Of a stretch of 11,671 nucleotides of DNA, positions 6,950 to 11,671 are shown one piece after another. Both the position numbers and the translations under genes were made by a program. This DNA comes from an uncultured Clostridia bacterium (lineage in GTDB: Bacteria > Bacillota > Clostridia > TANB77 > CAG-508): the NCBI GenBank assembly GCA_949448405.1, contig CASTFX010000027.1:1-11671 (forward strand). The letters are read 5' to 3'. Under the pieces are notes generated by a model. That model was not told the origin of the DNA and did not search any database. It saw nothing but the letters and a program-made list of their open reading frames with translations. Within the stretch, counting starts at the first letter, position 1. Each line of letters starts with the position of its first letter.

Positions 6950-6978
6950 ATTATATCATAGTTGCAGTTTTTTAACAA
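6950..6978 (-). promoter_or_regulatory. Promoter of the comEB-der-plsY-gpsA operon
   Basis: On the minus strand TTGTTA (6973-6978), a 17-base spacer and a perfect TATAAT (6950-6955) with TG one base ahead make a strong extended -10 promoter. It lies 23 bases upstream of the comEB start codon. Confidence 0.8.
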
Positions 6979-6984
6979 GCATTT

Positions 6985-7020
6985 TTAAAGCCTGATAAGA
7001 CTAAACTTATCAGGCTTTAA
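6985..7020 (-). terminator. Terminator hairpin after rubrerythrin
   Basis: A 15-bp perfect stem, TTAAAGCCTGATAAG (6985-6999) with CTTATCAGGCTTTAA (7006-7020), closes a six-base loop and starts seven bases after the rubrerythrin stop. On the minus strand the T run is limited to the TTT within the arm, so termination strength is uncertain, but no other candidate exists and the next promoter starts just beyond. Confidence 0.7.
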
Positions 7021-7027
7021 TTCTTTT

Positions 7028-7567
7028 TTAATAATTTTCTGCTTTTATTTCAAAATATGCTTTTGGATGATTACATACTGGGCAAACTTCTGGTGCTGAT
7101 TTTCCAATTACGATATGTCCACAGTTTCTACATTTCCAAATTCTGTCTCCGTCTTTTGAAAATACTAAACCATCTTTTACATTTTCTAATAATTTTAAAT
7201 ATCTTTCTTCATGCTCTTTTTCTATTTTTCCAACAGCTTCGAAAAGATATGCTATATGATTAAATCCTTCTTCTTTAGCGTCTTTTGCCATTTGCTCATA
7301 CATATCTGTCCATTCGTAGTTTTCTCCCTCTGCTGCTGCTTTTAAATTTTCTACTGTTGATGGTACTTCTCCACCATTTAAAAGTTTAAACCATAATTTA
7401 GCGTGTTCTTTTTCATTTGCTGCTGTTTCTTCAAATATTGCTGCTATTTGCTCATATCCTTCTTTTTTAGCTTTGCTTGCAAAATATGTATATTTATTTC
7501 TTGCTTGAGATTCTCCTGCAAATGCTGCCATTAAATTTTTTTCTGTTTTTGATCCTTTTAATTCCAT
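7028..7567 (-). CDS. rbr: Rubrerythrin
   Basis: This non-haem di-iron protein reduces hydrogen peroxide in the cytosol of anaerobes, with electrons passing through its rubredoxin-like domain. The 179 residues show the standard two-domain layout. A four-helix ferritin-like domain (1-135) carries Glu19 (FAGESQARNKY) and ExxH motifs at 52-55 (EKEH) and 116-119 (EKEH). A rubredoxin-type FeS4 knuckle follows, with Cys146-x2-Cys149 and Cys162-x2-Cys165. Trp144, next to the first cysteine pair, is typical. AGGAGG sits upstream of the ATG. It is a single-gene unit: its own promoter lies at 7603-7631 and a strong hairpin follows. It diverges from cdd. No PerR-type inverted repeat was recognised in the 138-base intergenic region, so its control is unclear from the sequence. 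Confidence 0.97.
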   Translation of the reverse strand: MELKGSKTEKNLMAAFAGESQARNKYTYFASKAKKEGYEQIAAIFEETAANEKEHAKLWFKLLNGGEVPSTVENLKAAAEGENYEWTDMYEQMAKDAKEEGFNHIAYLFEAVGKIEKEHEERYLKLLENVKDGLVFSKDGDRIWKCRNCGHIVIGKSAPEVCPVCNHPKAYFEIKAENY

Positions 7568-7602
7568 AAAATGCCTCCTATATTTTTAAATTTTATGACA
7601 TT

Positions 7603-7631
7603 GTTATATCACATTATTACTTAAAAATCAA
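7603..7631 (-). promoter_or_regulatory. Promoter of rbr
   Basis: On the minus strand TTGATT (7626-7631), 17 bases, then TATAAC (7603-7608) with an extended TG. It is 35 bases upstream of the rubrerythrin start. Confidence 0.7.
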
Positions 7632-7674
7632 TAGATTCTATTTTTAATTTTGAATAGTCTTTCTTTTAAACTTG

Positions 7675-7683
7675 TGATATAAT
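7675..7683 (+). promoter_or_regulatory. Extended -10 promoter of cdd
   Basis: TG, one base, then a perfect TATAAT (7678-7683) lies 22 bases upstream of the cdd start codon. No good -35 box occurs at normal spacing (TTGAAT at 7650-7655 is 22 bases away), consistent with an extended -10 promoter that does not need one. Confidence 0.65.
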
Positions 7684-7705
7684 TTTAAAAAATGGAGGTT
7701 TTATT

Positions 7706-8092
7706 ATGGTTATAAATGAATTAATCGAAGTTGCAAAAGCAGCTCGTGAAAATGCTTATGCCCCTTATTCTGGTTTTAAAGTAGGTTGTGCTTTACTTTC
7801 AAAAAGTGGTAAAATTTATTCAGGATGTAATGTTGAAAATGGTGGTATAATGGCCATCTGTTCTGAAAGAACAGCTTTTGTTAAAGCTATCTCAGAAGGT
7901 GAAAGAGAATTTGAAGCTTTACTTGTTGTTGGTGGAAAAGACGAGCTTATTTATACAACTCCATGTGGTTATTGTAGACAATTTATATCAGAATTTTGCA
8001 AAAGTGATTTTCCTATTTATATGTACTATGGAGATGAAAAGCTTGAGAAAAAAACTTTAGAAGAACTTCTTCCTGAAAGTTTTAGTCTATAA
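7706..8092 (+). CDS. cdd: Cytidine deaminase
   Basis: The enzyme deaminates cytidine and deoxycytidine to uridine and deoxyuridine in pyrimidine salvage. At 128 residues it is the short, tetrameric type. The substrate loop NVENGG is at 42-47. Zinc ligands are Cys52, Cys87 and Cys90, within CSERTA (52-57, Glu54 the proton shuttle) and TPCGYCRQ (85-92). The N-terminal AYAPYSGFKVG (18-28) is the usual signature. TGGAGG lies upstream of the ATG. It is a single-gene unit with its own promoter and a terminator at 8174-8216. The broken dCMP deaminase lies about 0.8 kb away in a different transcript, so this gene may be the only intact cytosine-nucleotide deaminase in the window, with a different substrate level (nucleoside, not nucleotide). 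Confidence 0.97.
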   Translation: MVINELIEVAKAARENAYAPYSGFKVGCALLSKSGKIYSGCNVENGGIMAICSERTAFVKAISEGEREFEALLVVGGKDELIYTTPCGYCRQFISEFCKSDFPIYMYYGDEKLEKKTLEELLPESFSL

Positions 8093-8113
8093 CTTTATTG
8101 TACCAGCTAGTAC

Positions 8114-8158
8114 TGCTTACCTTACTCTTAGTAAGTTTCATCTTAAGAAATGTAAGCA
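8114..8158. other. 45-base three-way-junction inverted repeat downstream of cdd
   Basis: An outer perfect stem, TGCTTAC (8114-8120) with GTAAGCA (8152-8158), encloses two further hairpins placed side by side: CTTACT/AGTAAG (8121-8126, 8130-8135, loop CTT) and TTTC/GAAA (8136-8139, 8147-8150). The whole segment therefore pairs except the loops and one base (8151). It begins 22 bases after the cdd stop and lies before the terminator. No protein is encoded. Its role is unknown: an mRNA 3' stabiliser, processing site or degraded small repeat are options. Confidence 0.45.
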
Positions 8159-8173
8159 ATATTAGACAAAATG

Positions 8174-8216
8174 AATCAACTTTTTTAACTTTTAAAAAGT
8201 TGATTTATTTTCTATT
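8174..8216 (+). terminator. Rho-independent terminator of cdd
   Basis: A perfect 12-bp stem, AATCAACTTTTT (8174-8185) with AAAAAGTTGATT (8194-8205), is followed by TATTTTCTATT. The 3' arm ends in the TTGATT that serves as the -35 box of the next gene. Confidence 0.75.
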
Positions 8217-8228
8217 AATTATTATAAA
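8200..8228 (+). promoter_or_regulatory. Promoter of the nitroreductase gene, overlapping the cdd terminator
   Basis: TTGATT (8200-8205), exactly 17 bases, then TATAAA (8223-8228). The -35 box is inside the terminator's 3' arm. The start codon follows 32 bases after the -10 box. Confidence 0.6.
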
Positions 8229-8260
8229 CTATTTAAAAAATAATAATGGAGGTTATTTCA

Positions 8261-8830
8261 ATGGATTTCAATACTGTTATAAATTCAAGAAAAACTATCA
8301 GGAAATATACTAATCAAAATATTTCTGACAAGGATTTAAATTCTATTCTACAAAGTGCTACGCTTGCTCCTTCTGCTAAAAACAGACAGCCTTGGAGATT
8401 TTATATTTTAGATGATACTCAGAAAAATACTATTGTTTCTATGCTATATAATTTTGATAATTATCATAAGGATTTGAAAACAAGTGTTAAAGGCTCTGCT
8501 AATCAAATGTTAGAGGCTAATCGAGCTATTATTATATATTCTCCAATCTATCATAGTAAAGATAAAAAGAAATACTATAAAAAACCTGATTATTTATCTT
8601 TAGGTGCTGCAATTGAAAATATGTCTTTAGAATGTTGTAATCTTGGTTTTGGAAGTTGTTGGCTTTGTGATACATTATATATTGAAGATGAAATAAATGA
8701 CTTTTTAAAAATAAAAGACTTTGAACAAATATCTACACTTTTAATTGGCTATCCTAAAGAAATACCTGATAGGAGAAAACGCATACCAATAAAAGATTTA
8801 ATATTAAATGACCAGCTAGATAGTTTTTAA
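8261..8830 (+). CDS. Nitroreductase-family flavoprotein
   Basis: A 189-residue protein of the FMN-dependent NAD(P)H nitroreductase fold. The start is placed at 8261, eight bases after GGAGG (8248-8252), and not at the in-frame ATG at 8246 that overlaps that ribosome site. The N-terminal SRKTIRKY at 9-16 is the family's FMN phosphate-binding region. LAPSAKNRQPWRFYIL at 35-50 is the typical second block. LGAAIENMSLECCNLGFGSCW at about 114-134 forms the dimer-interface helix region, and LLIGYPKEIPDRRKRIP at 160-176 the C-terminal FMN site. The physiological substrate cannot be read from sequence; members reduce quinones, flavins or nitroaromatics. Its stop codon lies in the loop of its terminator. 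It converges with the radical SAM gene. Confidence 0.9.
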   Translation: MDFNTVINSRKTIRKYTNQNISDKDLNSILQSATLAPSAKNRQPWRFYILDDTQKNTIVSMLYNFDNYHKDLKTSVKGSANQMLEANRAIIIYSPIYHSKDKKKYYKKPDYLSLGAAIENMSLECCNLGFGSCWLCDTLYIEDEINDFLKIKDFEQISTLLIGYPKEIPDRRKRIPIKDLILNDQLDSF

Positions 8831-8850
8831 CTTCCTAGCTGGTATTTTCT
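8811..8850 (+). terminator. Terminator of the nitroreductase gene
   Basis: A perfect 9-bp stem, ACCAGCTAG (8811-8819) with CTAGCTGGT (8835-8843), is followed by ATTTTCT. The stop codon TAA lies in the loop. On the other strand the same stem sits just after the radical SAM stop and may serve both genes. Confidence 0.75.
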
Positions 8851-8851
8851 C

Positions 8852-9937
8852 TTACACTCCTAATTCCGTCCTGAGTCTGTTTTTTTCCTTTTCTAGTCGC
8901 TTTGGATAGGATTTCTCCCCTTTCCCTTGTCTGTTTCTTCTCATCTCAAATTCATCTTTGCATTTGCAACATATGGTGCTTATATCAGAGATTAGGCGTG
9001 CTTTATCTGCTGATGTTTCGCTTTTTACAAAACTATTGTAAAATTTCATCAATTTATCATGACAGTCGTCACAATGGATAGGTTTTATGATAGCCTCTTC
9101 CCCATGGAATTCATTACATCTATTTCCCCACCAGGAAATGTATATTCTGCTAAGTGCTTCTTTAGGAAGCTTTGACAACACCTCTATAAACTCCCAGTCA
9201 TAAACTGCTTCATATCTTCCCATCTCATACAGATATCTTATAAGTGTATACTTCTTTATATTTAATGGAAATAGTACAATCGTTGTACTTTTGGGACATT
9301 TCTGTAAAATCCAATTAACTGAATTTATAGAGTCTTCCATTCTCTCTTGAATTGTAAGAAGTGGTGCTCCAAGCATTACATTTAAGCTTACCTCTATTCC
9401 ATGTCTATCGCATAACCAAATTGTATCTAAAAGTCCTTGTAAATCTATATCTTTGTTATAAATTTGTATGACCTCTGGATTCGTCGATTCAAGTCCTAGC
9501 TCTACTCCTACCTCTTTGCCCTCTAATATTCTCTTAATGCTTACTAGTCTTTCCTCTGTTATTGTTTTGTAATGTGTTTCAATTTGAACTCTTGGAACAT
9601 TCGTCTTTGCTACTCTTGAGATAATCTTTTCTTGTAATTCTCTTGGTATCTCTCTGTCATCTAAAAAACTCCCTGAAGCCTCTAATATTATTGTTTGGGC
9701 ACTTGGATTTAACCTATAACAAATTACATCTAAGGCTTTTAGTATTTCCTTTTCTCGGATAGGGTGATTGAAGCCATAATTACACATTATGCATGCGTAT
9801 TTGCAACCTTTGCTTGGAATATATATTTGGTAAATATCTCCTCCTGTTTCTATAATTATTGCATTGACATCTTGTCCTACTTTGCAGTCATCCTTGCTCC
9901 GCATTATATTAACTGCCTTTGTTAAGACTTTGTCCAC
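8852..9937 (-). CDS. Radical SAM protein with C-terminal cysteine cluster (Elp3 / RaSEA-like)
   Basis: A 361-residue radical SAM enzyme of unknown substrate. Translation starts at a GTG (9935-9937) set eight bases after a strong GGAGGG (9946-9951). The SAM-cluster motif is Cys45-x3-Cys49-x2-Cys52 (CKYACIMC). Downstream blocks EASGSFLDDREIP (86-98), GVELGLESTNPEV (144-156) and LGAPLLTIQERMEDSINSV (189-207) follow the layout of Elp3-type and archaeosine RaSEA-type radical SAM proteins. The C-terminal part (274-326) carries Cys274, His278, Cys289, Cys292, Cys323, Cys324 and Cys326, possible ligands for zinc or a second iron-sulphur cluster. The last 35 residues are very basic, which could favour RNA binding. 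A tRNA-modifying role is inference only. GC content is visibly higher than in the flanking genes. No B12-binding or SPASM signature was recognised. Confidence 0.85.
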   Translation of the reverse strand: MDKVLTKAVNIMRSKDDCKVGQDVNAIIIETGGDIYQIYIPSKGCKYACIMCNYGFNHPIREKEILKALDVICYRLNPSAQTIILEASGSFLDDREIPRELQEKIISRVAKTNVPRVQIETHYKTITEERLVSIKRILEGKEVGVELGLESTNPEVIQIYNKDIDLQGLLDTIWLCDRHGIEVSLNVMLGAPLLTIQERMEDSINSVNWILQKCPKSTTIVLFPLNIKKYTLIRYLYEMGRYEAVYDWEFIEVLSKLPKEALSRIYISWWGNRCNEFHGEEAIIKPIHCDDCHDKLMKFYNSFVKSETSADKARLISDISTICCKCKDEFEMRRNRQGKGEKSYPKRLEKEKNRLRTELGV

Positions 9938-10009
9938 GTGTTATTCCCTCCATTTCATAAATTGATTTTCAAAAATCTGTATTATTTTAATAATATGGTT
10001 TTTTTGCAT

Positions 10010-10045
10010 AATAAAAGCAACTATTTTCATATCAAAAAAGTTGCT
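10010..10045 (-). terminator. Terminator of the AraC-family gene
   Basis: On the minus strand AGCAACT (rev. comp. of 10039-10045) pairs with AGTTGCT (rev. comp. of 10016-10022). TTTT/AAAA pairs continue the stem, and TTTATT follows. It lies just after the regulator's stop codon. Confidence 0.65.
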
Positions 10046-10049
10046 CTAT

Positions 10050-10865
10050 CTAAATAATTGGTATATATATTTTAGTCCTTTCCCAATCGACATATTCTTC
10101 TATATCTGGTATATTATCTAAGTTATATCCTAGATTTGGCAAAATATTTGAATATATATACTTTGTAAATTTGCTTATGTCATCTCCTTCTACTGAATTT
10201 ATTGTAAAAATCAAAAATTTTTTATTTATTATATTATACTTTTTACTTCCTTTAAATCTCCTTTTATTTCCAATATAATACGTAGCTTCTGTCATCTCTT
10301 TACATAGAACTTTATCATATTCTACCACTCCATATGACGCTTTATTAAATACTTCTGGTCTGTCATCTTTCATTTCTTGCCAAAATTCTTTTGCAGTTTT
10401 ACTTAAATTATTCATTGTAGTTTTTCTTCCTATGACATACATATCAAAGCTAACATTTCCTTTTATTTGAAACTTGATTTCTCTTAGCTCTTCCACACTA
10501 TCTTCAAATTTTATAACTGGAAAGTAATTTATATGTTTGGTATCTCCAATGAATTGACTTGGAGGTACTCCCATCATGTTTTTAAAAGCTCTTGAGAATG
10601 CTGTTGATGAATCATATTGATATTTTATTGCAATATCTATTATCTTTTGTTTTCCTCCTAAAATATCTATTGCTGCCATACTTAATCTTCTTTTACGTAT
10701 ATAGTCTGCAAGCGAAATATTTGTGACAAAATAAAATATTCTATGAAGTGTATATTCATTTACTAATAAAATTTGTGATAATTTTTTATACTCTATTTTT
10801 TCTGTTAAATGCTCTTCTATATAATTTATTAAATCCTTTAATCGATTATTATTTTCTTGATACAT
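10050..10865 (-). CDS. AraC-family transcriptional regulator with GyrI-like effector domain
   Basis: A 271-residue cytosolic regulator. The N-terminal DNA-binding domain (about 8-106) has two helix-turn-helix units: KKLSQILLVNEYTLHRIFY (27-45) and IIDIAIKYQYDSSTAFSRAF (75-94), closed by the AraC signature GVPPSQF (99-105). The C-terminal part (about 120-271) resembles the GyrI-like / AraC effector-binding domain, ending in the characteristic EEYVDW...KIYIPI strand. This order (DNA-binding first, effector domain second) is that of the Rob-like branch, whose members sense small hydrophobic compounds and often control efflux or detoxification genes; the ligand and target here are unknown. AGGAGA precedes the ATG. 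It has its own promoter and terminator, and diverges from cotJA, which is more likely under sporulation control. Confidence 0.92.
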   Translation of the reverse strand: MYQENNNRLKDLINYIEEHLTEKIEYKKLSQILLVNEYTLHRIFYFVTNISLADYIRKRRLSMAAIDILGGKQKIIDIAIKYQYDSSTAFSRAFKNMMGVPPSQFIGDTKHINYFPVIKFEDSVEELREIKFQIKGNVSFDMYVIGRKTTMNNLSKTAKEFWQEMKDDRPEVFNKASYGVVEYDKVLCKEMTEATYYIGNKRRFKGSKKYNIINKKFLIFTINSVEGDDISKFTKYIYSNILPNLGYNLDNIPDIEEYVDWERTKIYIPII

Positions 10866-10883
10866 AGCCTATCTCCTATTCTA

Positions 10884-10912
10884 ATTATATCAAGATAGAA
10901 TACAAATTACAA
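10884..10912 (-). promoter_or_regulatory. Promoter of the AraC-family gene
   Basis: On the minus strand TTGTAA (10907-10912), 17 bases, then a perfect TATAAT (10884-10889) with extended TG. It lies 18 bases upstream of the start codon, so the leader is very short. Confidence 0.7.
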
Positions 10913-10981
10913 CATAATAATTCACTTCTCTTGTATTTTCTACATATTATGTATTATATACAATAATAAGGAGGAATTAAA

Positions 10982-11332
10982 ATGTGCAATTGTAGACGTA
11001 GAAAATGTTGTTGCTTATATAACTCATATAATAATGAAGATAAGAATTCTTACGAAACCTTATGCCAAGCTGTACAAAGTAATGATACTAATTATAATTG
11101 TAATTGTAGTTGTGGATTTGACGAAGAAGAAGATGTATTTCCTACAAACCCTATGTTTGGTCAAAGTTATGTACCATTTCAGACAATGAACGAAACTTAT
11201 ATGCCTTGTTCTTGTCTTTCAAAAGGTACTATCTTTCCAGAATTAGTTAGTGAATATTATCCTGGTCAATCAATGGCAGAAATACAATATATCGCAGATA
11301 CAAATATGATAAAGGAGGGCTGTAACAGATGA
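10982..11332 (+). CDS. cotJA: Spore coat protein CotJA-like, with Cys-rich N-terminal extension
   Basis: This 116-residue protein belongs to the CotJA family of spore-coat-associated proteins, made in the mother cell. The conserved core runs from about 57 to 108 and includes NPMFGQSYVPFQ (56-67), GTIFPELVSEYYPGQS (82-97) and the AEIQYI end. CotJA of B. subtilis is shorter (about 80 residues). The surplus here is an N-terminal stretch with Cys2, 4, 9, 10, 11, 28, 40, 42 and 44, an Arg-rich start and an acidic EEED run at 48-51; Cys76, 78 and 114 bring the total to 12. Such a content suggests metal binding or disulphide cross-linking in the coat, which is inference. AAGGAGG is placed well for the ATG. 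The stop overlaps the start of cotJB (ATGA), indicating translational coupling. No convincing SigE or SigK promoter was recognised upstream. Confidence 0.85.
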   Translation: MCNCRRRKCCCLYNSYNNEDKNSYETLCQAVQSNDTNYNCNCSCGFDEEEDVFPTNPMFGQSYVPFQTMNETYMPCSCLSKGTIFPELVSEYYPGQSMAEIQYIADTNMIKEGCNR

Positions 11333-11671
11333 ACCCAGATATGCAAACTTATGAAGTTACAAATGATGTAGTAGCAGTTGTTGAAAATAGAGTACATTGT
11401 TCTTGTGAATGTCATAATCATGATAACGAAACTCGTGAAGAAATGCTTAAAAAAATTAAATGTTATAATTTTGCAATTATAGAACTTGCATTATATTTAG
11501 ATACTCATCCAGATGATGAGAAAGCATTATGCTTACACAATAGCTATAATAAAACTTTAAAAGATTTAAAGGATAAATACCAAAAAGTATATGGCCCACT
11601 TACTATATTTTATCCTTGCAATAAATGGCGTTGGCTTGAAGAGCCTTGGCCTTGGGAAGGAGGTATGTTCT
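11329..11671 (+). CDS. cotJB: Spore coat protein CotJB, cut by the window edge near its C-terminus
   Basis: Open for 114 codons to the edge with no stop yet. The ATG at 11329 overlaps the cotJA stop by four bases and follows AAAGGAGGG (11311-11319). The core from about 36 shows the CotJB pattern: LKKIKCYNFAIIELALYLDTH (40-60), DLKDKYQKVYGPLTI (79-93) and EEPWPWEGG (104-112), the WPWE ending being diagnostic. Members normally end soon after WPWE, so few residues should be missing. A 35-residue N-terminal region precedes the core and includes HCSCECHNH at 23-31, three Cys alternating with other residues plus three His, not found in the 87-residue B. subtilis protein. The usual third gene, the manganese-catalase-like cotJC, would be expected just beyond the edge. 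Confidence 0.88.
   Translation, partial: MNPDMQTYEVTNDVVAVVENRVHCSCECHNHDNETREEMLKKIKCYNFAIIELALYLDTHPDDEKALCLHNSYNKTLKDLKDKYQKVYGPLTIFYPCNKWRWLEEPWPWEGGMF

Noticed and set aside
7568..7705. PerR operator between rbr and cdd
   Set aside because: No inverted repeat close to the TTATAAT-N-ATTATAA pattern was found; only ordinary promoter boxes are visible.
8098..8313. 71-codon plus-strand reading frame after cdd
   Set aside because: It runs through the three-way junction, the terminator, the promoter and the start of the nitroreductase gene, and it has no ribosome site.
10931..10964. SigE promoter for cotJA using TATACAAT at 10957-10964
   Set aside because: The start point would fall on the ribosome site, and no SigE -35 sequence lies 14-15 bases upstream.

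Overview
This AT-rich window (visibly about 25-30 % GC over most of its length) comes from an endospore-forming low-GC Bacillota, most likely a member of the Clostridia. The evidence is a der-plsY-gpsA cluster, a rubrerythrin for oxygen and peroxide defence, strong GGAGG-type ribosome binding sites, extended -10 promoters, and the start of a cotJ spore-coat operon at the right edge. No rRNA, tRNA, CRISPR array or transposase gene was found. Intergenic gaps are all shorter than 300 bases.

Left part (1-3300). A 3'-truncated PLP enzyme of the methionine gamma-lyase-like / YnbB family runs off the left edge on the minus strand. It diverges from a small two-TM protein with a YcxB-like C-terminal domain. 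Next come a membrane-anchored, Ser/Glu/Lys-rich protein of unknown function (minus), a 93-residue unknown protein (plus), and a coiled-coil zinc-ribbon protein (minus). The unknowns are packed tail to tail with overlaps or gaps of a few bases.

Centre (3298-6980). A minus-strand operon is read from a good promoter at 6950-6978: dCMP deaminase (comEB, broken by a one-base frameshift), the double-GTPase ribosome assembly factor Der, the acyl-phosphate:glycerol-3-phosphate acyltransferase PlsY, and glycerol-3-phosphate dehydrogenase GpsA. GpsA makes the sn-glycerol-3-phosphate that PlsY acylates, so the pair forms the first steps of phospholipid synthesis. Between plsY and gpsA sits a 135-bp inverted-repeat element. 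It has imperfect terminal repeats, several nested helices that exclude one another, and a terminator-like end. It is the most unusual non-coding structure in the window.

Right part (7028-11671). Rubrerythrin (minus) and cytidine deaminase (plus) diverge from two clear promoters. After the cytidine deaminase come a compact three-way-junction inverted repeat and a terminator whose 3' arm doubles as the -35 box of the next gene, a nitroreductase. Converging on that is a radical SAM protein (minus, GTG start, raised GC) with an extra C-terminal cysteine cluster. Upstream of it lies an AraC-type regulator with a GyrI-like effector domain. The window closes with cotJA and cotJB, overlapping by four bases; both carry unusual Cys-rich N-terminal regions, and cotJB is cut just before or at its end.

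All calls rest on reading motifs and base patterns by eye; no database search or folding program was run.
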